The position numbers and the translations under genes are program-made. From contig NC_070614.1 in assembly GCF_027172205.1 (NCBI RefSeq), positions 39,376,001 to 39,440,000 of the forward strand: a DNA stretch of 64,000 bases, read 5' to 3'. Origin of the DNA: Podarcis raffonei. Its lineage: Eukaryota; Chordata; Lepidosauria; Squamata; Lacertidae. Below are positions 51,601-63,015 of the stretch, in pieces (the stretch's first letter is position 1; every line of letters begins with the position of its first letter). The notes beneath the pieces are model-generated. The model was given only the letters and a program-made list of their open reading frames with translations. It ran no database searches and had not been told where the DNA came from.

Positions 51601-51765
51601 GTGAGAAACCCCTTTGACTTTGTACATCTGTCTTCCTCCACAGGTACGGGTGAGGTCTGCCCCCTCGCGGCAGCCGTCTCGGCCCCACCTCCCGCCGCCG
51701 TCACGGTGCTGCCCATGGAGGGAGCTTCGGTTGTGAGCCAAGCCCTCCCCACACAGCCCTGGTGA
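39550..51765 (+). CDS. MAZ: MAZ, Myc-associated zinc finger protein (isoform with exon 51644-51765)
   Basis: Exons are 39550-39585, 41578-41664, 44627-45417, 48299-48362, 48597-48768 and 51644-51765. They sum to 1272 nt, or 423 residues, with consistent phases. The N-terminus MDPSNWSSFIFQ matches a known mammalian MAZ isoform; NPLQVG and QSRFFAAQGCSQSPFQ follow. Exon 3 holds an Ala/Gln/Thr-rich activation region and fingers 1-3, starting at YICSLC (about residue 147), HACEMC and YQCPVC; finger 4 (YICSHC) is split with exon 4. Finger 5 is FKCETC and finger 6 VPCHVC. The last exon gives TGEVCPLAAAVSAPPPAA and ends LPTQPW, as in mammals. MAZ binds GGGAGGG-type sites as an activator and chromatin-insulator factor in the nucleus. 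The Ala tracts of the mammalian protein are much shorter here. Exon 2 has a tandem acceptor (tttagcag), so one extra Gln may be included. Confidence 0.97.
41900..42235 (-). repeat. CR1/L2-like LINE 3' tail fragment
   Basis: The text (agcatttatataccacccaattaacc…aattaaaatcaataaaatac) matches the 3' ends of reptile LINEs read in reverse. It lies in MAZ intron 2. Similar tails are at about 46995-47250 and 47560-47720. Confidence 0.5.
45418..48298 (+). other. MAZ: MAZ intron 3
   Basis: The intron is AT-rich with two LINE-tail-like fragments (about 46995-47250, 47560-47720) and no additional exon. Reading through the donor at 45418 would add 40 codons (YEGFKGAGRRQFKGDL…) before a stop; I regard that as intron sequence. 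Confidence 0.6.
50432..50619 (+). CDS. MAZ: Alternative last exon of MAZ adding two zinc fingers
   Basis: This exon starts after ctcccgtag in the same phase as the normal last exon, so it can replace it. Joined to HVCELCNKG it completes finger 7 (FTTAAYLRVHAVKDH), then encodes finger 8 (FLCKLCGVHCKTPAQLNGH), and ends EGQPLR before TGA. The product is 445 residues with eight fingers. From memory, a human MAZ isoform ends in a very similar FTTAAYLR...HAVKDH segment, so this choice of ends predates the lizard-mammal split. Confidence 0.9.
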
Positions 51766-52770
51766 TTTCTGGGAGTGGGGAGGCAGAAGCCGACCCTCCC
51801 AGTCCCATCCCTCTCCCTCACTGGCAGCTGGAGCCTCCAAGCCCAGATGAATATGCAGTGGCCATATTTGGGTGTTTAATTTAATGGTGGTTTCATTCAT
51901 TCGCTCCCCTGCCTGTGCTCGTAAAATAGTGGTGCTGGGAAAGCACCTGCCCAGCCAAAGCAGCAGCTCTTGTTCAGAGGGCCATGGAAGGGCTGTGTGT
52001 GCATTCAGAGAGCACCCTCGTTTTATTGACTCCCCTGCTCTAGTCCCCTTAACGTCTAGCCCCACAAGAGTCCCATAAACCCATGCATCCTCTCCTGTCC
52101 TTAGCCAAATAGCTACAGTCTTCGTCACCATGAGTCTCTTGCTCATTCCAGCAGTGCTCCCCATTGCCCCTAAATCAGCTACACAAAAAGAGTGAGACAA
52201 TGGGACAGGAAAGACTTAACAAGCTCAGCTCAGGAACAGAATGAGGAGGGCTCAAGGATGGGATATCTGTGGGACAAAATTGTGGGGCAAGATTGCAGCT
52301 GGTGGCGGGGGGAGGCCAGAGTTGGGAATAGAGTTGTGTTGGTTGAGGGGTTGACAGAACTTGGGAAACCCAAAAAGAAGTTAGAAGGGGGATGAAAATC
52401 AGGATTGAGGGGCATTGTAGGTGCCAGGAGCTCAAGTCTGGGGTGGCAGGGGGCTGCAGTGGGATGGGATGGAAAAGGATTGGATTTCTCCATGGCTTCA
52501 GTGTGGAGTGCCCTCCATTCCCCTGCTGAGGAACTGCTCTGAATTTCCCTCCTTGCCCAAGCACCTCATTCTTTCATGGTGTCTGTTTTAATGCTCCATT
52601 CCCTGAGCTTCTCTCGTGATTCGTGTTCCAAGCGTGTCAGCCCCCCACACCAAGCATTGATGCCCCACCCGCTGAAAACCTTTCTTGTTGCATGCAGCCC
52701 CCACAGTTTGGGGTTAGAGTCCTTGCTTTTTTGTATTATATATATTAAAAAAAAATCCCCTGACATTTAA

Positions 52771-52776
52771 AATAAA
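52771..52776 (+). terminator. MAZ: Poly(A) signal of MAZ (AATAAA)
   Basis: AATAAA lies about 1.0 kb after the MAZ stop at 51765 and is followed by a GT-rich then T-rich stretch (ctttgtggttttttttttgt). Confidence 0.8.
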
Positions 52777-53929
52777 CTCCCTTTGTGGTTTTTTTTTTGT
52801 TTTTGTTTTTTGTTAACACAAAATGTAATGAAGCTGTGTCCATCTATCCTTTCTCCCTGTTCCCTCCCTCACCCCACATCTTTCCTTCTCCCATGCACCC
52901 TTTCTGGATCTGTGTCTCAACAGCAAAAGATTTTAGTAAAAACATTGAAGGAAAAAAATCCACACTCTTGTCTGTTTATTGTCAGACCGTTTCTGTGTCA
53001 CTTTGAGTGTAAAGGGGGAAGTATTACATTTGCTGGTCTCTCTTGCTCTGCCTACCTCCTTACACCATCAGAATCTCCTCTCAGGACCTTTATGCCTATT
53101 TAAAATGTCTAATGGATCTGGCACCAGGTCGCAATTCTCAGCTCTAAGTGGGTTTCCCAATGCACTTCCTTGCTTCCTGTGATTACCCAGGAGGATCTCT
53201 TCTCTTTTTTTCATGGTTGCTGCATCAAACTCCCCTTTCTAGGAGAAGGAGCAAATGCTGCCTTGTGGCTGGACATCTGGGTGGTGGTGGCGGCGGCGGC
53301 AGTGGCAGTGGGTTTTTTTGCTGGTTGGTAGACAGCAAATGCTGCACTGGAGCTGTGGCATGGTGTGAGCGAGGCGGGTTAATTGTGGGCTCTTTCCTCC
53401 CTCCCTTGTGCAGCAGCCGGGGCAGGTTATAAATAATGGATGAGAAACTGGAAGCGAGAGATTTTATATAATTTTCTCCTGGAGGGGGAGGAGGGAGGGC
53501 TGTGGAGCCAGGATTCCCCCAAAACAGATTGGTGCAGAAAATTTCCCACATCATCTTGCTGAGCTCAGCTGGGCGGAGGGCACAGTTTCCCTCCTTCGCC
53601 CAGCCTGGGGTCCCCTTCAGTCCCGCACCCTCAAGTCCCACCCATGGGGTCTTCCCAGGCACCCTTCAGCCCCATCTGACAGCTCCCATTTTTATTCAGC
53701 ACACATTTGTGCCTCTGGGCAGTCCCTGAGGAGGAGGAGGCAATGGTGGCGGTGCTGGGACTTCTTAGTCCTTTGATGCTCATTGCACTTGTGGCTTGCT
53801 GACGTGAAGTTTTGGTCTATTCCAGGGGGGTTGAGGTGGAGAGGAGATACAGAATATGTGGGACGCTTCCAGTACCAACACCATTTCTGCTAATGTCTTG
53901 CCCCAGCCCGATCAGCTGATTCTTCATAA

Positions 53930-55680
53930 AACCCAAACCACAACTCCCTCCCCCCAACCTCAACCAGCTTGCCTTGAAGAAGCAGGGTCGATTAGACCAT
54001 TTGATGCACACACTCGTGCAAAGGGAGGGGAAGGGGCGTCTTTGCAGACAAAGCTGCCGAGTGAGCAAGTAAGAGGGGTGGGTTTGTGGGGGGGGGGAGG
54101 GAAGGGGGGCGGAGGCTGTATTTCCCCATGTATTCCTCCCTCTGAAGCCAGGGAGAGAAGGGGAGGGGAGAGAAGGAGGGATACAGCAGAAAGGGAGGGG
54201 TGTGATGTGTGCGTAAGGGGGGGCACTAATCCTGCCAGCCATTTGCCCACCCCACCCCCTTCTGCCAACTGGACACAGCCGGGAGCCCAGGTAGGAGAAG
54301 AGAGACCCTGCCTTGGTCCATCCTTAACCCCCCCAAACCCTCTTTATCTATTTGTCTTAAAGGATAACGGTGCTGCGGCAAGCGGGCGGGGGAGACGGGG
54401 GGGGGCTGAAGGGAGCAGGCGGAGATGGGTGTGAACGGGAAAAGGGGAGCGGGGGGCACTCTCCAAGGGGTGGCGATGGAAATGGTGGGGCTGGAAGATG
54501 GGGGGTTCACGGAGGCATCTGGCGGTGGGGTGTAGGGATGCGAAGTGAGGGCGGGGCAGCAGGGAGTAGTGGGTGGGGGGTGGATATGTAGGGCAACCGA
54601 ATCCCCTCGCCGGCTGCTGGTTTCATCTATGGGCACAGAAATGGGATAAGGGACTGGAGAGGGAAAGGTGCAGCGAGGAAAAGGAGGGCGGCAGCGGGAG
54701 GGAGGAGGAAGAAAGCAGCTGGTTTGGGGGCTGGGGGAGATGTCGGAGGGTCTCGATCCCGTGTATACGCGCGCGCGCCTGTGTTCCTTAACGAGAAATG
54801 GGTCGAAGAGTTGGACGGGCTAGCTAAGGGAGGTGGGAGAGGGAGGCTGAGTGTGGAGAAGCTCTGGCTCAGCCTTGCTCAGAAATGGGTGTGAAGGAAG
54901 GAGGGCGTGAGAGGGAAGTTGGAGATAAATGGAGGGGGGAGGGCAGTGGGTGTTTAGGCGGAGACGAAGGGGGCAGAGGGGTGGGCTGTGGCGAGCCTTT
55001 GCTAAAGCTACAACCCGATACTCTCTTTCCTGGAAGTAAGTCCCGAGGAACTCAATGGGAGCAGCTACTGAGTAGACCCGTGCAGGATTTCCCCATAAGT
55101 CTCTCTGAATGGGGTTTTAGTGAGCAGGGGGGCAGTGAATGGCTGGCAGGTTGAAGAAGGGGGGTTGCTTTTCCCCTTTGAAGCTGGGGGCCGGGTTGGA
55201 TGTGAGGAGCAGAAGATACAGGCGCGTCTCGGAGTTAGAAAAGGGTTGCAAGGAGCTGTCCTTGGTAGCAGAAGGCGTTGGTCGTGTGGTCTAGGGAAGT
55301 CGGGTGCGGGGAGTGAAGTCACTGGGAGGAGGGGGAGAGGGGGGCGTAAACAGTGAGGGAAAACAGGTGAGGAGGGAAGGATTTGTGGAGGTGAGCTCCC
55401 ACCAGGGGTAAGATGAAGGATAGAAGCGGGAGTCCCCAAGGGAGGCGGTTTGGGTGGTGGAAAGGTGATTGTGGATGGATGCTGTGAAGGAGAAACTGCC
55501 CCTGGTACAGGAGGAGGGAGAAGGAGGGACTGTGTGTGTGGAAGCAGCCCAAAGAGAGGGGCGGCTCTGGTAGGGGGGGCGCCAAGGTGGGTTTGCCCAG
55601 TTGGGTGTGGTCTTAGAGAAAGGGAAGGGAGGGAGGAATGTTGACTGTGTAAAGCACAGGACACATTCACACGTGAGATC
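53930..55680 (+). promoter_or_regulatory. G-rich, CpG-containing region, possible PRRT2 promoter/first exon
   Basis: This is a strongly purine-rich plus strand with many GGGAGGG/GGGGCGG runs, G-quadruplex-like clusters at about 54078-54115 and 54385-54410, and more CpGs than the flanks. PRRT2's coding exon begins right after an acceptor (62399), so a non-coding first exon is expected upstream. A CAG/GTAGGA donor near 54289 is one candidate. No protein-coding exon is recognisable. The assignment is inference from position and composition. Confidence 0.35.
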
Positions 55681-58419
55681 CTCTGTCCCTAAACAGGTGA
55701 TTTATCTGAGAAAGGGAATTCCGTCCAAGGTAGGGTCTGATGACCAACGATTCTCCTTAAGCCACCTAATAGGTCTTTGCAGCAAGCATAACGTGTGACT
55801 GCTTGCAGAGGGTGGACTGGCGAGGGACAAAGCACACAGAACTACCCTAAGTCAAAGGAGAGCCTGCATCAGCACTATGCTCTCTCTCTCTGTGTGTGTC
55901 TCCTCTTCTTATAAGAGAAAATGCTTAGCAGTGGACCAAGGATGTGATGTAATGGCAAGGCTGTGGGTGGGTGAAGGAGAGAGTGGGTGAGACCATTGGT
56001 GGCTTGACCATGGGGCCTGTCAGGATGACTTCAATGGCGTCCGGCTTCAACAGATGGGGAATCAGCCTCCCCATGGCAGATCTTCCATTTGAGGAAGGCA
56101 GCAGCTGGTTGCCAGAGCCAGTAACTGGGAAGGAATTGTTGAGGCTGTCAAGCACAGAGATCGGCTGGTCAGGCTAATCGGAGGTGTCAGGCAAAGATCT
56201 CTATGTGATGGCCCAGGATTTACTGCTGTGGTTACGTCTGCTGCACAGCAGGCAATCAAAATGTGTGCAGGGCACATGCAAGTGTGTGGAAATAAGGTAA
56301 CGGTTTTAAGGATCAATGTCCATTGCATTGGGGTTTGTCATGAAATAATAATCTGCCTTGGGAACAAATCAGGTCCCTGTGCGTCTGAATTGCACAAAGT
56401 GGTGGCTGTGCCACATGTCAGCCTTCTTGGTGTGCCTGCTGAATGGGTACTAGAGAAATTGTGTGGATGCCCATTACACTATGTGGATCAGCAAGGAGCA
56501 GGATGTCAAGCACAACTGCCTTGGTCATGTGGAGGTGTTCCATGCCTCCAGGCTCCATAATAATCGGATGGCTGTGTCAGTCAGAGAATCTGTTATGGCA
56601 TCTTTGTGCCAGCCAGTGTTTTAATCATGTTGTCTGTCTGTGTCTCGTTCAAAGAGTGTGTCAGTCAGGAAGCAGGAACATGGTAATGAGAACCAGTATA
56701 TCATGACAATTGTTGTAGCACTTTTTGAAGAGGGGAAAAAAACATATCCCTGCCACTCTTCCTCTTACAAACAACAGGGGGGTGGGGACTAAAACAGCTT
56801 TGGCCAGATTGTAGGAAGGAATGCATGAACACAGCCTCCTGCATCCTTGACATATGGTTTTCTAACCCATTTATGCCTCTAGAGAAGAACTCTAAATTCC
56901 CCCTGGTTGTTGCTTCCCTCCAAATAATATACTTCATATTTCCCATTAATTTCAGTGGTGCTTTTGCAGGAAACCCAATGGATTGTGCTCTGAAGTCTGA
57001 GCATAATCAAACCAAAGTCTGCCTACAAATCGTATGCACATTTACCTGTGAGAGTAAGTTCCATTTGAATCAGGATCAGTCCCAGTGGTATCCACAGGGA
57101 AATTAGCACAGTCTGTCAGCTGTGGGGGAGCTGCCTCTGGCCTGTAGGTCAGAGATGGCCCATGGGGCTTCCCCATCCACCCTACCCCCTCCCCTCTTCT
57201 CCCTCCCATGTGATTTGGTGCCCTTCACATAGTTAAGGTTTCCTTTTTCCTCTCTACAAGATCTATACCAGCTCCCTCTAGCTTCTATTTTCTTCCGATG
57301 ATCCATGCCCTTTCCCTCTCCCTGCAACTGATCATACCTTCTAAAATTGCATTGCCTTTGCACATTTTAACATCACAGAATACTGTGTCCAGGCCAAGCG
57401 CCCCAGATCTTTGAGAGGTAGGTCAGACCTGAAAGTGCAGAAGTTGTAACATCTTTTGTTGAAGATTATCAACCCACAGCATCACTCATATGGTCTATCC
57501 TCTGTCAAAGAACTGAATTGAAGGAAGGGTGAAAGAAGAGGGGGACCAAGGTTGGTCAGTTCCCACCCTGAAATTTCCTTGTGAAGATTCTGGTGGAAAG
57601 GGATTTAAGGTGGAGATTAGTGATAACTCACCTAAGCAGAGGCTAGCATGACCTAGGAAGGAGTCTGATGGAATAATTATGCCTGCCAAGATTTAATTTC
57701 TCCTCCTGCAGAATCAGTAAATTTAAGATAATTCAATATGGTTCCAGCCCCTACTGCTCCCCTCCAATACCAACCCGCAGTTCAATTCTGCATATACATT
57801 CCCTGTATGTAGTGAGAGTCTGCTTCTGTTTTGCTCATCTCACTGTGGCGAAAGATGCTCTTGGTTCTGCATACCAGTTCTACAGCCTCTCTCCTTGGAT
57901 CAGATGTGAACTGTCCTGATCATTTCCAATTGCTGATAAGCCGATGCAAGGTATTTGTTACACTGGATGTTTTGGAGTTGTGTGTGTTTGTTTGTGTGTG
58001 TTGTGTGTATCCTTTGACTTGGTCTCCTCTGACTTTGTGAGCTCTAGGGTGCAGTCTGAAGGCCGCCACTCAATGAAACTAAGCACATCTGGGTCTGGTG
58101 ACTGCCTGGATGGGAGATGTACATCATATTGAATTCTATGATGGAAGAAAAACAGGATAGAAATGTAAATAACCATGCATACAGCTCTGCTTTCACACAT
58201 TCATTTGGGACCTTGTGTCTTCTGATAATGCTTTGCAGTTAACAGCCTGGTATATGATGAGAGTCTGCTTTGGTGTTACACAACTATAGAGGCACTGCAA
58301 CACGTGCCAGGGAAGTGTCCCAACAGATCACAGGATGCCCACCAGGAAGTACAGTTGTTTGTTTGTTTGTGTTATCACATGTGTGTCTCTTTTTTTAAAA
58401 AAACCTGCACAGCGGCTTA

Positions 58420-58930
58420 TGATTTTAATCACAAAAACTGTACGCCAACAAACATTGACAATGATAAAAGCCACAACAGTTTTAGAAGGAGCTTAGGCCA
58501 GCAAACAAACAAAGCATAACAAACCAACTGATTTCTAAAGGCTTTCTGAAAAATAAACATTTTAGCTCAGTTTTCGGAAGACAGCAGGGGAGAAACTATT
58601 CACCTGTCTCCTAAAGAGTTCCCAGAACATCAGAGCTGCAACTGAGAAGACGCTGCCCATATTTGGGAGTGAATCCAACCTCTCCATAGAGCATCAGCAA
58701 CAGGTCTTCGTCAGAAAATCTTAGGAGTTCATGAGGACTCTAAACCTCTAGGATTTTAAGGGCAGATGTCTCAAAACAGGTGATATTTAAGAACAGTCGC
58801 ATACATCTGTCCACAGGTGGCCTGCTGCTGCATTTTCCGCTAACTGAAGTTTCCAAACTATCTTCAAGCACATGTGGAGGGCTTCAGAGGGCTCTAATCT
58901 GGAAGCCACCAAAGTATGCACAACAGTGCC
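58420..58930 (-). repeat. Degenerate LINE-derived 3' fragment
   Basis: The reversed LINE 3' text resembles that at 13000-13500 (…gtttctaaaggctttctg…; …aactgaagtttccaaactatcttca…). No coding remnant is readable. Confidence 0.45.
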
Positions 58931-58954
58931 TTGATCTCCCAGTGGTAGGTGAAC

Positions 58955-59128
58955 CACCGTAGCTCAGCTGGAAGAGCATCTGCTTTGCATGCAGATGGTC
59001 TTAAGTTCAATCCCCAGCAGCTCCAGGTAAGGACTGGGAAAAGGCTCCTTACTGGAACACTGGAGACCTGCCCCCAGTCAGTGGAAAAAACCCAATGGTC
59101 TGATCTGGTCTAAGGCAGCTTCCAGGTA
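58955..59128 (+). mobile_element. tRNA-like-headed SINE
   Basis: The head reads GTAGCTCAGCTGGAAGAGCA, then TCTGCTTTGCATGCAGATGG and a B box-like AGTTCAATCCC. A body with ...AATGGTCTGATCTGGTCTAA and ggcagcttcc follows. This is tRNA-Ala-like and lies in the MAZ-PRRT2 intergenic region. Confidence 0.75.
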
Positions 59129-61962
59129 TAGATGGCGTATCAGCCAAAGATGAATGGTGGGTCCACTTGTTTGCACTGATAGCTGTGGTGCAGGCAGTCC
59201 AGAAGGCCAGTTTACGCAGGGCATTTTTAGAAGGGAATGCAATAAACACCTGCTTGCAAATATGCATCATAGAGGTACATTTGCAAAGGAGCTGCCTTTG
59301 GCTATAGGGCCCTGTCAGGGAGTCCGTTTTATGTGTGAAGTGGTCCACTGACCAGAGCCGCCAGTTTAATGCCTGCTATTTCCAGACTTCCGTTTGTACT
59401 TAGCCCTTCTCACAATTCCTAAGAGCTGTGCCTTGGGCAAGAGGATGCCTTTAGTTCTGTGCATGTCCTTGATAATAGTTGTTTTGGTGTGTGTTTTCAA
59501 GTGGGCTAGTGTTTGCAGCTACTTTATTGATTTAAAACGGGAGCATTTATTTCTTGCTTGAGTTCCATTTCTACCTCCTTTCAAAGACTGCTTTCCCCAG
59601 TTTTGTTTCTGGAAAGAGAAAAGCATTGATATTGAATCTGGAGTGTTGGCGTTAGGAACGCCATTCAGGGAAGGCAGGGACGGCCCCATGTGATGGAGCA
59701 CTTAGCTGCTCTCGAGCCCATTCTCTGGTTCTATACGCTATGTAGCCTATTGTTAAGCAACGGAATAGAGATGCATACAAGGTGCGCTTGCCAGAGATCT
59801 CTTTGCATTCAAAAAGGGGTGAGGCAGGTCTTTATCCTCTGTGAATAAAAACTGTTGTAGATACTGCGAAGTATAAAAGAAGAAAAGAATTACAAGACAG
59901 ATTACACACACACACGTAACAATTTTCCTTTATGCGATGGTATGTCTTAAAGTATGTGTACATGTTGTTGTTTTTTTGTTTTGCTTTTTGCAGTTTAACT
60001 AGGAAGGTATCCACAAACCAGCTGCTAGGGCTTAACTCCCAACCACTTAAATCTCTTTCTCACCCTCATCCACCCGCTACTGAAATCTGAAATGGCACCT
60101 TGAGTTTATGGTTAACATTACTTGCCTTACGGGTTTGTTGGCAGGCTCTTCATTAAGCATTCCTCCAAGTCCATTTCCAAGGGCAACGTAAAAGCTGAAT
60201 CTGAATTTCTGCCAAATAAGAAACTGGGCGAAATTTAATATAAACGCAATCTGTGGAGGAGGTCTTGTTAAGTGTGCCACAGGTTCCCTAGGTCCGCTAA
60301 ATGGTACTGCAGGGAAGACCTCCTCCATGCAGGCGCCCAACTTGTGTGAAATGAGTTACCTCTGGAGATGTGCCAACTGTTAGGTGCTCCCACTGGCAAC
60401 TAAAAACACACGTCTCCCACACAAGCGTCTCCATGAAACGAAAGGCGGAATGCAAATGCTTTTCACAAAGTTATAAGTAGTTTCTTAGTCCTTCTTGTAG
60501 ATCATGATGGGACAAAACAGTAAAGAGTCCGCAGGGGCTCTTTAGATATATTGGAGCCAGGTTGCTCTCTCAGTAGCAGAAGGGCTGTGTACATCACTTA
60601 GATTGACATGTGCCCAGCGCTAGAAACTCAGATATATAAGCAAGGTGTCAAATGGCACCTTAAATCTAGGTTACAGCCACCACAATGGAATGTCTATTTT
60701 CCAGGGGGTTGGACTGGATGATTCTCGGGGTCCTTTCCAATGCTACAGTTTTTGATCCAATGATCTCATCTACGTTACTTGACTGTAGCTTGCTCTCACA
60801 ACAATTCACTTGTCCCAGTTTGCAAGGAGGAGAAACACACACAGTGGAAATGGAACCGGAATAAACGATGGACTAAGGCAGAGGTTTTAAAACTATGGCT
60901 GCCAACCTGGCGCCCAGAAATATCCACGTAGTTGTGATTAGAACCACTCCAGTAGCAAAAAGCGCCTGGTGCCTGGCTAATTTCTAACAGCGCATGTGCC
61001 ATTCAGTGGAATGGCAATATCGGGTTGTGTTGGTTGGAAAGATGGTGATGGTAGCGATGGTGTGTATTTGGGTGGTGGGGCCAGCTGGGTCATGAGGCAG
61101 AGTGAGGAAACTGCCTCAGGTGTCACAGGGGGGTGGGCAGTTGTATCAGTCCTTGAATGCTCTTTCTGAACCTCCCAGCCACCTCTCTCTGTAGAAGGTA
61201 GAGTGATGTATGTCACACAGCGCCCTGCTAAACTAGCCTGCTGACTCAAATGTGAGTCCCATTGTCAGTGCTGAAGTGAAATCCAGAGGGGATGCAATGT
61301 TTTATTTTGGCTCAGGCGGCAGAGTGTCTTGGGTTGGCCTTGTTGAGTGAGTGTCCTCACCTGGATGGGTGCCACCCATTACACAGTAAAAAGAAATAAA
61401 TAATGAAATGCTGGGCTCAAGATTGCTGAAAGAGAAGGAAATAAATACTAACCCCCAATCTTTGGTGTGGCAGACCTGCCTGATGCTACTTAGGTGAAAG
61501 GGAAAGCATGAATTCAGAGGCATTCTGTTCATATTTTAGTTTGTATTATATGATATATTATGAAATAATTGTGTTGTTAGAAAGGCATGTACAGTAGCTA
61601 TGAATTATTGCTCTATGAATAGCACCTGTTACGTTATTCCATATATAGGAGCAATTAAAACAAACGAAAACCTTGCATCCCGGCTGAATTAATATTTCCA
61701 TATAATGCTAAAAGCCATTCACCTTTCTTTACAAATCGAGCATCATATACTTCATTTCTCTTGAGCACGTGTCTAATAAGAAGTAGCAATTTTCACAGAG
61801 ACATCCCATATCCTATAAAAAACCAATCACATAGAAGAGAGGTGATGTTATTTCCTCCCTCCCCCATATGCAGCTGTCACAATTTTTGCAACCGTTGATA
61901 AGTTGGTCAACCTTTTTGCACATCAACCTGATCCACACATCACTTTAGACCAGGGGAGAGGG

Positions 61963-62112
61963 CAGTGCTTTTCCCCCCGGGGGTACGCAGGGACACGCTT
62001 ACCCCTAAACATATAATGAATCTAAATTTGGCCTCATTGAGGGGCAGTATTTCAATACGAGTAGGAAAATGAGACTACCCCTAAACATTTTGTTTTTAGA
62101 AAAAAAGCACTG
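61963..62112. mobile_element. Small inverted-repeat element with CAGTGCTTTT ends
   Basis: The left end CAGTGCTTTTCCCCC and right end AAAAAAAGCACTG are inverted; the flanks gagaggg/ggagggg are similar. It lies 300 bp upstream of the PRRT2 coding exon. hAT-like by its ends. Confidence 0.55.
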
Positions 62113-62412
62113 GGAGGGGGTATCTCCAGCAGAGCCAGGAACAATGAGAAATGGAACACAACCATCTCTGAAGGCCATCAAGTCACCCATCCCTGCTTTA
62201 TGCAGCTCAAAGGGACACTGAAGGCTGCTAGGGGGTTGGAGGACTCTGGGAACTTGGCTGCAAGTTGAGAAGCGCTGGTCCATTGGCCCTGGACTTTGGT
62301 TCTGCAGATCAAGTTCAACTCAGTACCAGGCAGGGAGGGGAAAGATGGCTGGTTCTCCACCCTGAACATTCCCCCTCCTCTAATTCTCCTCTAATCCAGG
62401 TAGCTGCCTGCC

Positions 62413-63015
62413 ATGTCGGACGACGCTGAGAAGAACGAGGCTCCCCCAGAACAGGAGCAGCAAGGGAAGGAGGAGGAGAAGCAGGAGCAGGGGAAGCCTG
62501 AGGATCATGCCCAGGAGGAGGAGGAGGAGGAGGGGAAGCCTGAGGAGCAGCCCAAGCCGCAGTCCCCACCCAAGAGCCCCAAAGGCCCAGAGACCCCCGC
62601 ATCGCCTGTGATGGTGACGGTGACCATTGAGGAGGAGACGGTGGGGGAGCCGCAGGAGAATGGGGACCCCCCGGGGATTAGGGCTGGCTCAGCTGAGGAG
62701 ATAGGGACCACCCCGGCCCCACCCACTAGCCCCCCAGCCCGCTCCAAGTCGGCGTCGTTGAATGACCTGAAGCCTCAGAACAGCATCAATGGCGGCCCAA
62801 GGGCTGTCGTGAGGGGCAGTTTGTCCGGGTCTCAGGTGCACTTAGCGGGATCCGCGGGATCTCCGCGGGCCAGCCTGAGCCGGCAGGCTTCTGCAACAGG
62901 ATCAGCAGCTGGTGAAGCTGGGGAGAAACCCAGAGACTACATATTCATTGCTGCCCTCTCCTGTTTCTGCCCAATCTGGCCTATCAACATCGTCGCCTTT
63001 GTGTATTCTGTCATG
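62413..63015 (+). CDS. PRRT2: PRRT2, proline-rich transmembrane protein 2, first coding exon (partial gene)
   Basis: The exon opens after the acceptor ctaatccag (62399) with 13 bp of 5' UTR, then ATG (gcctgccATGt), and runs 201 codons to the donor GTAAGT at 63016 in phase 0. It starts MSDDAEKNEAPPEQEQQGK, and the N-terminal region is acidic and proline-rich. A SKSASLNDLKP segment and a Ser/Ala-rich stretch follow. The exon ends in DYIFIAALSCFCPIWPINIV and AFVYSVM, the first hydrophobic segment of the dispanin/CD225 domain, nearly identical to mammalian PRRT2. PRRT2 is a presynaptic SNARE-associated protein; human loss causes paroxysmal kinesigenic dyskinesia. The N-terminus is shorter than in human (340 residues in total there). 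The remaining exon (SRNSLQQGD... in mammals) is not found up to 64000 and should lie beyond the window. Confidence 0.95.

Larger units (their letters stand above)
52800..62399. other. MAZ-PRRT2 intergenic region
   Basis: I find no coding gene on either strand. The region holds the G-rich segment 53930-55680, a GGC-rich run at about 53280-53310, a (GT)-rich stretch at about 57975-58010, SINE/LINE pieces (58420-59128) and the CAGTGCTTTT element. The 3' half of the intergenic region has AT-rich, unremarkable sequence. Confidence 0.6.

Noticed and set aside
53856-54434. 192-codon frame in the G-rich intergenic region
   Set aside because: Low-complexity Gly/Arg/Pro translation with no recognisable domain and no splice context.
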